A stretch of 64,000 nt of DNA from the NCBI GenBank assembly GCA_963693085.1, contig OY856411.1, forward strand, positions 70,297,001-70,361,000, written 5' to 3'. Position numbers and translations under genes: made by a program. Source of the DNA: Alisma plantago-aquatica (taxonomy: Eukaryota; Streptophyta; Magnoliopsida; Alismatales; Alismataceae). The notes under the pieces are model-generated. The model was not told the origin of the DNA. It was given only the letters and a program-made list of their open reading frames with translations, and did no database searches. Shown piece by piece: positions 1 through 11,417 of the stretch; within the stretch, counting starts at the first letter, position 1; every line of letters starts with the position of its first letter.

Positions 1-158
1 TAACCGACACTGAATAAAAGCGGTACCCGTGTCTGGTCTCCCTTCATAGGTTGGATGTCAGTTTATGTTATCAACCGAGGCTGTAGAGTTTAGGTGTTGG
101 TGTATTTATACAACCGACACCTTTAAAAGTGACGTTATAAGCCATTTCTGTAGTAGTG
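1..158 (-). mobile_element. Terminus of a CACTA (En/Spm-type) DNA transposon
   Basis: Read on the minus strand the element starts at 158 with CACTACTACAGAAATGGC, the CACTA terminal signature. Short subterminal motifs of the AACCGACAC type recur at about 2-10 and 111-120, with a related AACCGAGG at about 73, as expected of CACTA ends. The remainder lies left of the window, so the 3-bp target duplication cannot be confirmed. It interrupts the DHX8-like pseudogene directly after the codons for a Leu-Arg-Glu-Ile-Leu segment. No coding sequence is visible in this piece. Confidence 0.75.
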
Positions 159-903
159 ATCCGCCAAAATTTCTCTAAGAAGAATACCATCAGTCATATA
201 CTTAATTACCGTGTCAGGTCCAGTGCGATCTTCAAAACGGATAGCATACCCAACTTCCTCTCCCAAGCAACATACAAATTCCTTTGCAACTCATTTTGCA
301 ATAGATGTTGCAACAACCCTCTGTGGCTGAGTGCAACCAATTTTACCTTTTGTTGTATAACCTGCTTCTGCAAGATATTGTGTCAACTGGGTGGTTTTTC
401 CGGAGCCAGTCTCTCCAATGACTACCAAAACCTGGTTGTCATGCACAGCTTGAATCAGCTCTTTCTTCATGTTATAAATGGGTAGGCTTCGCCTCCATTC
501 CTGGATGGAGAGTTTCGATCTTTGCCCAAAATCAACGTCTTTCCATCAGAATCTTTTTTCCAATCTGGCAGATCATTCCGGGATAGGCCTACATCCCTCG
601 GTTCATGTGCAAGGTGCTTTTCACCTGTCTCTAGAAGGGGATCCTCCCAAGGCCTATTGAGGTCCTCAGGAATGGAGTCCAGGAAGGTTCTCTGTTGTTG
701 TTCACAAACCTCCTTTCTTTCCTTAGCAAGTGCCAATTGAAGCACAGCAGCACGACTAAGAGAACCCTCAGGATTTTCTTCACAGGAGACATGTCCATGC
801 TATATCTCGCATGCCCCTGCAAGAAAGCTGGCTCATCATCATTACGCTCAATATTTAGTTCATCTTCCCCTCCATCTTCCTGATAAGCAAAATCCCCATC
901 AAG
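159..903 (-). pseudogene. DHX8/Prp22-like DEAH-box helicase pseudogene, central part
   Basis: DHX8/Prp22 is the spliceosomal DEAH-box ATPase that releases mature mRNA. Here the minus strand encodes the family's acidic linker, a DMSPVK segment, an NRPWEDP segment, and the start of helicase domain 1 with the P-loop GETGSGKTT (motif I, about 375-400) and a TQPQRV segment resembling motif Ia. The coding frame is broken: frameshifts near 800 (after DMSPVK), near 540, and an in-frame TGA near 281 where the family has Arg (CGA to TGA). The sequence stops at 159 where a CACTA element has inserted, before the DEAH box. Without the retrotransposon at 909-11417, this part joins the 11418-12321 part in frame, sharing the GAATG target duplication. 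No introns are seen. Identification is by recognised motifs, without a database search. Confidence 0.85.
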
Positions 904-908
904 CATTC

Positions 909-1194
909 TAATGTAAAACTATAGGCTAACTTAAAGTAAACGAAGCAATGGCGAAAAGATAATTCTTATTCATCAACTGTGTCTCTACATGGATGCAGAT
1001 AGAGCCTTTATCTAAGCTTTTAAAAGAAAGACTAAGCGAGCGTAGACAATGTGGGACTAAACCACTTGACTTTACAAAAGTCCAAAAATGAGAAACAAAG
1101 GCAAAATAAAATAAAGCCTGCTAATGAAGCCTAACTAATGACATGGTGCCGTCTACGCCCATAAGTGCGTAAAGGTGGGGCTTGTCCTACATCA
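909..1194 (-). repeat. 3' LTR of the Ty3/gypsy element
   Basis: This 286-bp copy aligns along its length with 11141-11417. On the minus strand it starts TGATGTAGG and ends TTTACATTA, directly followed by target duplication GAATG. A purine-rich tract (GCCGAGGGGAGT) lies just upstream at 1195-1206 and is the likely polypurine tract. A few-bp insertion near 1048 is absent from the other LTR. Confidence 0.9.
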
Positions 1195-1206
1195 ACTCCC
1201 CTCGGC

Positions 1207-1469
1207 TGCAAAAGACTCGACTTGGTCGAGTCAGTAGTGAGGTAGAGCTCAAGAAGATCTGCATCAATGCGGCGAAACTCCTACGCGGTGATACAGGTGG
1301 CGTTTGCTGAAGAACAGCCTCTCCAGCGAACCAAGAAACGATGTACGGTGTCCTGACTGGTGAGGATGGTTTGGTCGTCAAAGACGGCGTCGATGCGTTT
1401 GGGCGGATGCTGAGGAAGTTGAGGCAGAGGCGGTAACGCTGCTGAAGACGGTGGAGCACAATGATGATC
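1207..1469 (-). other. 3' untranslated part of the Ty3/gypsy element
   Basis: A small frame at 1187-1459 has no recognisable homology and runs into the LTR junction. I regard the segment as the element's 3' non-coding region before the polypurine tract. Confidence 0.5.
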
Positions 1470-2245
1470 TTAAGAAGCAGCTACTGGTGGTGGAGGGGGC
1501 TCAAATATACCACGATAAGGAGAAAGATCTTCCACATTGAATATTGTATTAATGCCCCAATCTGTTGGAAAATCCAGTACATAGGCATTGGGTCCCTGTA
1601 GACTAAGTATTTGGAAAGGTCCTGACTCTCGGCCATGAAGCTTCTTGAAAGAATTTTTGGGGTAGCGTTCAGGACGTGCACGTACTAAAATATAATCTCC
1701 CACATTAAATTCTTAAAACCTGCAGTGTGCATCTGCAGAGAGCTTGTAGTTTTCATAAGACAAAGTAAGTTTTTGGCAAATCTCGGCATTCAAATCATGC
1801 ATGTGTTGGGCAAAGGTCTCAGCAGTGTGGGAAGGTCGGCCAGTAGTGGACATGGGTATGAGATCTATAGGTTGGCGGGGCTTGTAACCATTAACAACTT
1901 CAAAAGGACTCTTTCTTGTGGATCGATTAACATAATTGTTGTAAGCAAATTCAGTAGTAGGTAGCAATAACTCTCAATTGCCTAAACGTTCCCCAACAAG
2001 ACATCGCAGGAGGTTACCCAAACTCCTATTGACCACCTCAGTTTGACCATCAGTTGGAGGGTGAAAGGCGGAAGAGAAATGGAGGTTGGTACCAAAGATT
2101 TTCCATAAGATCTTCCAGAAGTAGCTAGCTAACTTAACATCGCGGTCAGAGACTATAGTAGTAGGGAGTCCATGTAGCTTGACTACCTCATTAAAGAAAA
2201 GGTGGGAAATACAAGAGGCGTATGAAGTCTTACTACAGGCAATGA
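1470..2245 (-). pseudogene. Ty3/gypsy integrase, core and C-terminal part
   Basis: This continues the integrase core after the solo LTR: HLFFNEVVKLHG, TTIVSDRDVKLASYFW with the second catalytic Asp, then HPPTDGQTEVVNRSLGN with the catalytic Glu. Beyond a stop come LLPTTEFAYNNYVNRST and GDYILVRARPERYP, and a C-terminal GPF/Y-type segment (ESGPFQILSLQGPNAYVLD). No chromodomain is recognised before the frame ends at 1470. Stop codons near 1970 and 1710 break the frame. Confidence 0.85.
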
Positions 2246-5179
2246 TGTAACGTCCCCGATCCAACCACCTAATTTTCTTCCTTCAAAAAATCAAGTGGCT
2301 AAATCTGAGCCGTTAATATGGCACCAAGAATCAAAGCACAAGAGTGAGATAAGCAATATTTCATTTCAAAATATTACACCCTTACAAAAGGTATTTTTAC
2401 ATTATCTCCTATATCAATGAAAATGATACATGAGTTTATAATTAAGCTTGATCCGCCTTTGATTCTTGACACCCTTCAGGATCTTTTCAAGATGAGTCTT
2501 CCACAAGGAAAGGTCTCTTATAAATAATATAACCTACAACATGGAAGAATATGTCGCAGCCCAAGTGGGAGAGTATGGGTTAGACAATTGTCAAAGTATG
2601 GAAAAATAGAGATAAGTAGCAAGACACTATTAATATAACTGTATTCTTAATGTATTACTCAGATAACTAAAGTAACAAAAGTCCAAACCAAAATTATTGA
2701 CCATCTACTAGCATGAAGCATAAGGAATGTGTATGTACATATATTTATAAAGCATTTATCAGATGACAACTCTATCAAAATGTTAGACCGATACTGTGCA
2801 ACATAATCAGGATTATTGGTATAATGATAACAAAAAGGGAGACCTTATTCCATAAATGAGTTTAACTATAACTCTCAGAGAAGGTGTTAATTCACCTTGG
2901 GCAACTGGCCTGCAACCACAAAAACTTGCTTAGCCAAGACTTTAGTCCATTAGGGTCACCAAAACACCTGTAAGTACCCTGGCACACCCCCAGCCACTCG
3001 TGCACACTGCATGCTCTATTCATTGAATCAGATTACCACATACAGCCACCGGTCGCCTTTCTAAGACCAGAAGAGGGTGCTCCTTGCACAAAATGCCACT
3101 TGAATAATCATTAGTTAGCATGCTTAATCTTTGCAGGAGATTATTACCCATTACTAACTTGATCATGCCTGACTCTACATGACCAACCCAAGTGTGGGCC
3201 TGAGTATGGTAGAGCATTATACTCATCCATCCCTGACTCCAAAGGACTTAGATCCGGATCCCAAATGTATCAATCCTCGGCCAAGACATTTCGACTCTGT
3301 TACCAACACATCTCCCAATATGAATTTTAGAATCAAAAGGACATCATCAATGATATACAACTATTTGATGGATATTCAGAGTTGGAGAGATCAAAAGGTA
3401 GTCAAGTAAATGAATCACTGATTATTATTTCACTATGAAACCTAAAATGTAAACTTATGGGATTGTGGTTTTGAACCAGACAAGTCTATGGTCAGGAGCG
3501 TGCAAGAGGTTAAGGAGTCCCCTCGTGTGAACACGGAACCAATTAAATAACCTTTCCTCTTTACTGGCTACAAACATCAATGAAATAGGCTCCTAGTCAC
3601 CTTAGAAGTGTCTGATAGAATTCCACTTTCCAACAATATCACGTGACACAATTAATAGAGAGAAATAAAGGAAAAGGGAACCAAAAGACAATAGGACTAG
3701 AATCCAAAGAAATGCTTGATTATCATCTAAAGCCTTTTATCTCAATTTTAAAGGATAATATGGACGAATATATGGAAGTCATACCTAGCTTATTAATAAA
3801 GATGTTGTGTATAGTTGATCACTTATTCATTCTTTAGAAAAGTATATGAAGTATACTATACTCTTACTACATATAATACCAAACCATTCTATACCATACC
3901 TTTTATTGATGTTGATATAATAGATTACAATAGGAATTGAATATCATATTAAACAATAATAAACGGTACTTTTTGGATGATAAAATGTGGGAACCATACC
4001 TTTTATTGATGTTGATATAATAGATTACAATAGGAATTGAATATCATATTAAACAATAATAACCTGTACTTTTTGGATGATAAAATGTGGGAACCATACA
4101 AAATCATACGTTTCCTTAATGATTATATAAGAAACTATTACAAGGAGTGAGGACCATACCTTTTATATGTCCTTAATATATATTTCCACAAGAAGACCAT
4201 AGAATCATTAAATATATCCAATTTTGATATATTTGGGCAGCACTCTGTCCCACTTTCCATTACCTCGATCCTCGTTCCTAGCTAGATCAGCTTCTAGGGT
4301 TTCTCTCACTAGGGTAGAAGAGAGATGGCTTATATATTCTTAGAGAAAGGATATTTTGGAAGACATAGTATTGGGTTACTCTTACTATGGTGGAGGAGAG
4401 AGGTAGTAGGTTTCTATACAGAGAGTATTTGTTGGGAGGTAGTTCCTTTCACTAACATAAAGAAAGAGAGAGTGGTTTGCTAATCTAGACGAGATTGGAG
4501 GTTTATGGTGAAGGAGATGGGAAAGGAGGGAGAAGGGACGTTCACCTTTGCTTTGGGATGAAGAGGAGAGAACTTATGCTTATGGTGGGGTGGATGGGGG
4601 CTCTTTATATAGGAATGGTGAAGGGTAGCATGGTCCTAATAGAAAAAAGTGTGTGGATGACACATGGGTGCAAGGTGTCATCTTTAGGTGGATGCTTACT
4701 AGTTAGGTTACACATGGATGGTTAGGTGTCATCTCAAGAATTGCTAGATGACACATGGAAGCATATGTGTCATTTGAAGATATCTATCAAGGATTAGTTG
4801 ACACATGGTGGGATAGGTGTCAAACATTAGGATGTGCTAGGTGTTTGAAAGAGGAGCATGACACGAAGCTTCTTGCTTTACCAAGTAGTGTGTTTGCTTA
4901 AGCTACCTACTTGCTACCCAGCTAAATGCTTGCCTCTATAAGCAACTTTCTTGCCACCCAGCTACCTGCTTGTGTGCTTACCCACCAATATATATATTTT
5001 TTTAAAATTTGGCTGAAGTACCGTAATTATATTTTCAAGATATAAAAGCTTTTAAATTAATCAAAATGGATTATTTTAATATTAAAATTGATTTTACAAA
5101 AAAATCCTCAAAGAAGCTTATTTTTATGAATAGCTCTAAATAAGGAGTTTTAACTTAAGCAGGAGATCAGGATGTTACA
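2246..5179. mobile_element. Solo LTR, 2.9 kb, nested in integrase
   Basis: The insert starts TGTAACGTCCCC and ends GATGTTACA, giving TGTAAC...GTTACA termini, and is flanked by a perfect 5-bp duplication AATGA (2241-2245 and 5180-5184). Excising it and one duplication restores the integrase reading across the junction (AHFI then ACSKT). No internal retrotransposon genes, primer site or second LTR is present within it, so it is most simply a solo LTR left by LTR-LTR recombination. The TGTAACGTCCC start is typical of plant Ty3/gypsy LTRs. The few open frames inside have no recognisable domains. Confidence 0.88.
3893..4092. repeat. 100-bp tandem duplication inside the solo LTR
   Basis: Two nearly identical 100-bp units lie head to tail, beginning ACCATACCTTTTATTGATG at 3893 and again at 3993, with a short third start at 4093. 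The units differ by only a few bases near the centre. Confidence 0.92.
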
Positions 5180-5185
5180 AATGAA

Positions 5186-5700
5186 GTGGGCCATCTTTGA
5201 AAAATGATCAACAACCACAAACACAGAGCCATGGCCACGGGAAGTTGGGGGAAAACCTAAAATCAAATTCATACTTAGATCCTTCTAAGACTCATGGGGA
5301 ATAGGGAGGGGAGTGTAAAGACTCGTATTTTTTCTTTTGGTTTTGGCCAATTGACAAGTACGACACTGAGACATGATGCGAGCTACATCACGTCGTAAGG
5401 AAGGCCAATAAAATTTGTTTGTCACTAGAACAATGGTCATATCCCTACCAAAATGGCCAACGAGACCACCAGCATGTAATTCCCAAATGAGAAAATCTCG
5501 AACTGAAGTAGAAGGGATACATAATTGTGTGCCACAAAAAAGAAATCCCTCTCGTATAATAAAATCAAAAGCATGGCCAGGTGTACTACTGAGAAGGTCG
5601 GAATGAATAGTCGTGAAGTCAGTACAAGTGGAATATTGCTCTTTGAGATGGTCGAAGCCCACGACTTCAACACTCATAGACTGTAGGGTGGTCAAACAAC
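5186..5700 (-). pseudogene. Ty3/gypsy integrase, N-terminal zinc domain and start of core
   Basis: This stretch encodes the HHCC zinc-binding domain (LHAGGLVGHFGRDMT ... C-RTC-QLAK) and, beyond a frame break near 5280, the start of the catalytic core (a segment ending [12 protein letters not shown], with the first catalytic Asp). It ends at 5180 where the solo LTR has inserted. The remaining core is at 1713-2245. Confidence 0.87.
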
Positions 5701-5759
5701 GACTGAGAGCATTTATGGCCTTGTTCTCAACACCTGAGCGATGTTTGAGAACAAAAGTG

Positions 5760-8180
5760 TACTCTTGAAGAAACTCACACTACTTGGTATGACGCACACT
5801 TAAATTATTTTGGGAATTTAGAAAGCGAAGGGCCTGATGGTCAGACCAAAGGATGAACTCTTTATGGAGAAGGTAGTGCCTCCAATGATGCAAGGATTGC
5901 ACAACAGTGCAGAATTCTTTATCGTGAGTGGAACATTTACGCTTTGCATCGTTGAGTTTCTCACTGAAAAAGGCAACAGGGTGCCTTCTTGACTAAGAAC
6001 GCCTCCAATGCCAACACCGAAAGTGTCACAAGATACTTCAAATGGAAGTGAGAAATCAGGAAGGCAAAGAACTGGGGCTTCGGTCAACTTGGTTTTGACA
6101 GCCTCAAAAGTACGTCTTGCAAATGGCGTCCACTCTAATTTCTCATACTTCGTTAACTCGGTGAGAGGAGCCACAATGGTGCTAAATCCTCGAACAAAAG
6201 GACGATAAAAAGTAGCCAGCCCGTGAAAGCTACGAAGCTCAGAAATCAAAGTGGGTTGGGGCAAATCAGTTATGGCATTGACTTTGGCCAGGTCAGCCTC
6301 AATGCCGGTAGCTAAGCCAAGGAATAAGACTTTATCTTGAAGGAACGAGCATTTCTTTATATTAACATACAGTTTCTCAGTTCGAAGTGTGTCGAAGATA
6401 AGTCGGAGATGAATTAGGTGTTTGTCCTTAGTCTTGCTAAAAATCAGAATGTCATCAGAGTAGACCACTAAAATTTTTCTAATGAATGGTCATAACACAT
6501 GGTTCATGACACGAATGAAGGTGTTGGGCACATTGGGCAGGCCAAAAGGCATGACTAGCCACTCATATAATCTGTCAGGGGTTTTGAAGGCAGTCTTCCA
6601 TTCATGGGACTCCTTAACACGGATCCATGGTTGTAGGTTGCCAGGCGTTCTAGAGGGACGCCCAGACAGCCTAGGCGCCCACGCGGTGGCCCAGGCATTT
6701 TTATATATTTTTTATTTTAACAGATATATGTAAAATTCCTAAAAAAATACAATCCTTACACATAAATATACAAGATAAATATGCAATCAATGTGCTAGCA
6801 TCATATGAAGAAAGCAACAAAATCATTAGATATGGATTGAGTTGTGGAAGTTTTACTTAAACAAAATTTCCTATAGAAACTAGAAAGCTAAACATGTATT
6901 ATGTTTGTAGCCAAAACATGCATAATACTATTATGTAGAATATAGGCTAAATCAAAACTAACAAGACCAAAACTAGAAATGATTGGCCCTGATTTGAACT
7001 CATTTGATCCAAATTTGACCTAATTAACACTAATTTTCGGCTAAACTGGACCTCATTTTGTATACCATGACCCAATCAATCCCAATTTCCATAAATTTTT
7101 CATATATTCACCTATATGAGACAAAATTTGTCCAAATAAGACCTAGTCATCCAATTAGAATAATTTCCCCTAAATAATACATGTTTCCCCTAAATTAGAC
7201 CTAATGTGCCCAATTTTGACATGATTTTGCCTAAATAAAACCTAATTTTGTATATTATGATCCAATCAGACCTAATTTTCCCAATATTGACCTAAACAAT
7301 ATCTAATTTGGCCAAATTAAACCTAATCTTACCATATCAGACCATTTCCCAAAATCAGACTTGTTTTCCCCAAATCAAACCTAATCTACTCAAATTTGAC
7401 ATAATTTGGCCTAAAAGCAAACCTAATTTACATAACATGACCAAATCAAACCTAACTAACCCTAAATTTCCCTTTGTTGATCTAAACGAGGCCTTAAATG
7501 ACCAAATCAGACCTAATTTCACCAAATTAGACCTAATTCTCGCAAATTAGACCTAATTCCACCAAAATCAGGCATGTTTTCCCCCAAATCAGACCTAATT
7601 TACCCTAAATTGACCCCATTTGGGATAAACCAGACCCAATTTAACCATAGAATGACTCAATTTGATCAAATTAAGATCTAATTTATGTTAAATTAGCCTT
7701 GAATTGGGCTAATTTGGGCCTCAAAAGGCCTTAGGCAACAAGTTCTGTCAATTAGGAGGTTGGGCGCCCAGTTTGAGACAGGCTGACTTAAGCCTAGGCG
7801 TCCCGGGGCCGCCCAGGCGGGCGCTTGTACAACACAGCACGAATCTGGTGATAACCGCTACGAGGTCAATCCTGGAGAAATAGTGGGATCCGGTCAATAG
7901 ATCAAGCATGTCATAAGGCGTGGAATAGAGAATCGATATTTGATAGTGATTTTATTAATGGGTCGACATTCTAAACACATACACCAACTACCATCCTTCT
8001 TGGAAGCAAGGAGTGCAGGAACCGCCCAAGGACTGTTGCTCTCGTGAATGAACCCTTTGAGAAGGAGGGCATCAACTTGACGTTAATTTCAATTCAGCAT
8101 GCTCAGTCGGGTTCACACGGTAATGCGGTTGGTTAGGTAGCGAAGACCCTGGTATCAAATCAATCTCATGTTGAATATCA
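5760..8180 (-). pseudogene. Ty3/gypsy reverse transcriptase and RNase H, interrupted
   Basis: Minus-strand pieces before the interruption (about 8130-7845) read PHYR..., [28 protein letters not shown] and [10 protein letters not shown], the N-terminal part of RT. A DNA element then splits the codons for the HQIRV motif. After it (6624-5818) come [14 protein letters not shown], the catalytic box VYSDD, LGL, and the RT-RNase H linker with FHGLATFYRPFV, followed by the beginning of RNase H (PFEVSCDTFGVGIGGVLSQEG). A one-base deletion near 7862 and an in-frame TGA near 6492 are visible. The polymerase cannot be made from this copy. Confidence 0.87.
6625..7835. mobile_element. Non-autonomous DNA element splitting the RT gene
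   Basis: The insert has GC-rich ends bearing CCTAGGCG-type motifs (6640-6700 and 7790-7825) around an AT-rich core. Its outer ends, CATGGTTGTA on the left and TACAACAC on the right, are weakly inverted-repeat. Flanking 9-mers AACACGGAT (6616-6624) and AGCACGAAT (7836-7844) match at 7 of 9 positions and both derive from the RT codons for QIRV, so they look like an aged 8-9-bp target duplication. That size fits hAT or Mutator types; I cannot decide. There is no transposase. The core (about 7000-7700) consists of degenerate repeats of an ACCTAATTT-like unit. Confidence 0.7.
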
Positions 8181-8182
8181 CG

Positions 8183-8704
8183 CTAAGTGGGAAGTTCATT
8201 AGGAAGGTCGGCGGGTGTCATGTCATTGAACTCGTCGAGAAGGGAGACAAGTTCTGGCGGGGGCTGAAAATCGGACACGGGAGTGGATTCTTTGATGCAT
8301 AGCACATACATGCATCCTGATTCTTGACTGGTTTCTTCAAGCTCTCGTCGAGTGACAAGGTGTAGAGAGTGTTGCAATTTGGAGGATTGGGAGTCTAGTG
8401 GCGGATTCCTTTTGATAGGAGAGATGAATCGAGTAGGTGCTAATTGGATGTGTTTGCATTTGTGCATAAAGGTATAAACGTTGGAGCGTCCCTCATGGTG
8501 GGCATCTAAATCATAAATCCAAGGGCATCCCAGAATGATGTGAAGAACATTCATGGGCAACACGTCACACCAAATGTGGTCTGAATAAGCACCTAAAGTG
8601 ATGGGTACAAGACAGCGTTGGGTGATGGGCAAGCTGATTTGGTTCACCCAATGAACTTTATGTGGCTGAGGATGGGGCTCTGGATGCAAGTCCATGCTCT
8701 TCAA
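8183..8704 (-). pseudogene. Ty3/gypsy aspartic protease region
   Basis: The reading frame holds the C-terminal half of a retropepsin-like domain: a beta-rich stretch through IWCDVLPMNVLHIILGCPW, equivalent to the family's CDVVPM...ILLGRPW. The catalytic DSG/DGG part should lie upstream, near 8705-8800, but is not clean in one frame; a stop separates it. The end of the frame (SLLDEFNDMTPADLPNELP) matches the spacer leading into reverse transcriptase. Loss of the usual Arg in LGRPW (here Cys) is a further sign of decay. Confidence 0.75.
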
Positions 8705-8984
8705 TCCATGGGGTGAAATGATGTTCTGAGAGTTGCTACCATCAATGAGTAGTTTGCAACTTTTATTACCATGTTTGAAGAAGGTCTGGAAGGGGGTGGT
8801 GCATTTTCATTCATCCCCTTCTGAAGGGGTAGCTAAAACACGCATGATCTGGAGATATGAAGGATCATAATCATAGTTGTAATCAGCGTCATCATCGGAA
8901 GGTTTAGAGGCAGGATAAACATCTTTGTCTACAATGTCATCCTCAGGGGTGCGATCAGGTTTATCATTATGCACACGAAAAGAG

Positions 8985-10268
8985 CACGACGAGGGCATTG
9001 GGAAGCTAGGTGAGCCGTGTTGGGACAATGAAAGCATTCACGACCTCATGGAGGATGGCGAACTAGAGTTGTGACTACCTCCTTCACTTTACTGGAGGAG
9101 GGGTTGAAGAACTCTGGGGAGGTGGTTGGGGTAGGGGATAGGAAGAGCGATTCGGGGTAGTGGAAGGTTTATTGGTTGAGCGAATACGTTGTCCAAAACA
9201 AAAAAAGGAAGGACCACGAGAAGCAGGTTGAAGGTAACTCTCTACCTTTTGGGCACGGTGAAAAGCATCATCCAAGGAGTCATATTGTTGTAACTCCATT
9301 TCTCTTTTAATGTCAAGGTGTAAACGGTGCACAAAACGAGCGGCCAATTTCCAATCAGAGTCATTATGAATACAACGGTTCTTAGCTTCCTCAAATCATT
9401 CCATGTACTCTTGAACAGATGATGACCATTGGCTAAGGGCCATCCAGTAAAAAAGAAGTTGTCTTTGGTATTAGGCGGGAACATAGCGTTCACGTAGCTT
9501 AGTTTTCATCTTATCCCAGAAGAGGATAGGGGGTTGACCACTACGCTTCATATCACGTTGCACACCTTGTCAATACCTCTTGGCAGACCCTTCTAGTTTC
9601 ATCTTGGCAAACCTAATTCATTAGGCGTCTGTCATGTTATACCAGTCGAAGTAATCTTCCAAACTAGAAATCCAATCGAGGAAAGCCTTAGGGTCAAGTT
9701 TACCATCAAAAGTTGGGGCATCGACCTTAACTCGTCGGGTGATATCATCGTGAGACAGGTGTCTTGGGTGGTACTTACCATAAGGATTTTGAGGAAAGGT
9801 TGGACCACGTGGGGAGGCGTGATATGCATCATGTCCAGGAAAACAAGGACGTAGCTCAGGTGGTGGAATGGGATGATAAGGCAGAGGCATTGGTTGTTGA
9901 GGGTGTGGATAATGGTTTGCAAGAATGAATTGTGGAGAAGGGGGAATGTGTTGGGGTGGGTATGGCGGTTGTGGCGCAATAAGTTGAGGTGTATTAGGGA
10001 GAGGGTGATAATGCATTGAGAGGTAGAGGTGGTTTTCCTCGTAGGGTTGTGGAGTATCGTCAGGTTCAGTAAAAGGTTCAGCGCCCCCTAAGTTTTGGTA
10101 GTCGGGGATCCTTTGGGGTTGTGATGCACAAAATTGTCGGGGAGTAGCTTGCAAAGGAGTTTGTGGTGCATTCCCGTTATTTAGTGGCATACCATAACCC
10201 AAATAAGGTGTTGAAGTTTGACTAGACCGGAGAGTATGTGCATGGCGAAGAGTGCGAAGCTCAACCAT
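8985..10268 (-). pseudogene. Ty3/gypsy Gag, frame-broken
   Basis: Gag forms the capsid-like particle and binds the genomic RNA. The N-terminal half (10268-9621) has a long Pro/Gln/Tyr-rich stretch and then the segment VDAPTFDGKLDPKAFLDWI, the start of the retrotransposon Gag core. Further Gag follows in another frame (RFVHRLHLDIKREMELQQYD then FHRAQKVESYLQ, about 9350-9240). A CCHC zinc knuckle (C-F-H-C ... H) is readable near 9000-9045, with its final Cys apparently replaced. At least two frameshifts separate these pieces. No intact protein is expected. Confidence 0.82.
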
Positions 10269-10269
10269 G

Positions 10270-11125
10270 ATGGAATTGATTGATTGACACTGAGTTTCAA
10301 GGGTAAACGGGGGTTAGGAAGACGTAGGGGCTGCTTCTGATGTGGGTTTTAAAATCGGGCTATTAGACTTACGGTCAGACATAATGATTTGCAATGAAAT
10401 AGCCAAAAATATACTGTGCCAAATGAAACTTAGTTTTGAAATGGACAACATAAAACAATTCAAGAAAACAACGCGGACAAATATATGTAGTAAAATAGTG
10501 CGCCGAACAAGGGAAAACCTTTCTAAAAATTAGGACTTGCCAAAAAAAATTTGTGGATGAATCAAAACTTCCTACGGACCCTTTGCGAATGTACTAAAAA
10601 TGCAGTAGACAAGCAAAAGCACAATAAATAATGAAAAGATCTTACCCAAGATGATGACAATCGTTGCTTCCTTGCTTTTGATATAGATTGAGAGAATTAC
10701 CTCGGGAGGAAGTAATATACATGTGCCCTGACCCTACGCGGATCCAAAGGGTCGGTTGCTTACTAGCGGTCTGGGGGCCACTTGTCGACAGAGTAGTGTA
10801 GGGCTGACCAAAGGGCGGCGGCGGTAACAACAGGAAGCGGCGGCGGCCTGGGGTCTGTTGTCAACGAAGTAGTGGATGGCTGATCAAAGGGCGGCGGTGG
10901 CGGCGGAAGCAACAGGTAGCGCTTGCGGTAGCAGCAGGTTACGCGGCAGCAAACAGAGGCAGCGGTCGGTGGACGAGGGCGGCGGCCGCAGACAGAAGCG
11001 ACGGTTGCAGCAGCATACAACGGTAGCGGTGGCGGCAGTGGACAAGGGGGCGACAGTGGCGGCGGGTATGGTTGGAACGGAGAATGGTGGTTGGGCAGGA
11101 CCTAACCCTAATGTTATTAGGGTTA
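10270..11125 (-). other. Untranslated leader between primer site and gag
   Basis: No coding homology is recognised. 10770-11060 is strongly GC-rich with CGG/GCGGCGG runs, which open spurious frames on both strands. The rest is AT-rich. It is treated as the element's leader because it lies between the primer site and the first Gag codons. Confidence 0.6.
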
Positions 11126-11138
11126 GGTTCTGATACCA
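11126..11138 (-). other. Primer binding site, tRNA-Met type
   Basis: The minus strand reads TGGTATCAGAACC two bases inside the 5' LTR. This resembles the complement of the initiator tRNA-Met 3' end (TGGTATCAGAGC), so minus-strand DNA synthesis of the element would start here. Confidence 0.85.
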
Positions 11139-11140
11139 CT

Positions 11141-11417
11141 TAATGTAAAACTATAGGCTAATTTAAAGTAAACGAAGCAATGGCTAAAAGATAATTCTTA
11201 TTCATGAGTTGTGTCTCTACATGGATGCACATAGAGCCTTTATATAGGCTTTTAAAAGAAAGACTATAGCCAATGTGGGACTAAACCACTTGACTTTACA
11301 AAAGCCCAAAAACGAGAAACAAAGACAATAAAATAAAGCCTGCTAATGAAGCCTAACTAATGACACGGCCGCTGTCTATGCTCATAAGTGTGTAAATGTG
11401 GGGCCTGTCCTCCATCA
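11141..11417 (-). repeat. 5' LTR of the Ty3/gypsy element
   Basis: This 277-bp copy matches 909-1194. It starts TGATGGAGG on the minus strand, directly after GAATG, and ends TTTACATTA next to the primer binding site. A TATATA-type stretch near 11241 could be the promoter on the minus strand. Confidence 0.9.

Larger units (their letters stand above)
909..11417 (-). mobile_element. Degenerate Ty3/gypsy retrotransposon inserted in the DHX8-like gene
   Basis: The element is bounded by two related LTRs (11141-11417 as 5', 909-1194 as 3') and flanked by a perfect 5-bp target duplication, CATTC at 904-908 and 11418-11422. On the minus strand the order is gag, zinc knuckle, protease, reverse transcriptase, RNase H, integrase, which is the Ty3/gypsy order. 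The short LTRs and Pro-rich Gag would fit a Reina-like chromovirus, but I see no clear chromodomain and leave the lineage open. The pol region is split by a solo LTR (2246-5179) and a DNA element (about 6625-7835) and contains several frameshifts and stops. The LTRs differ by roughly 7% by eye, so the insertion is not recent. Confidence 0.93.

Noticed and set aside
10763..11139. Overlapping frames in the CGG-rich leader
   Set aside because: They arise from GC-rich triplet-like DNA in the element's leader and have no homology.
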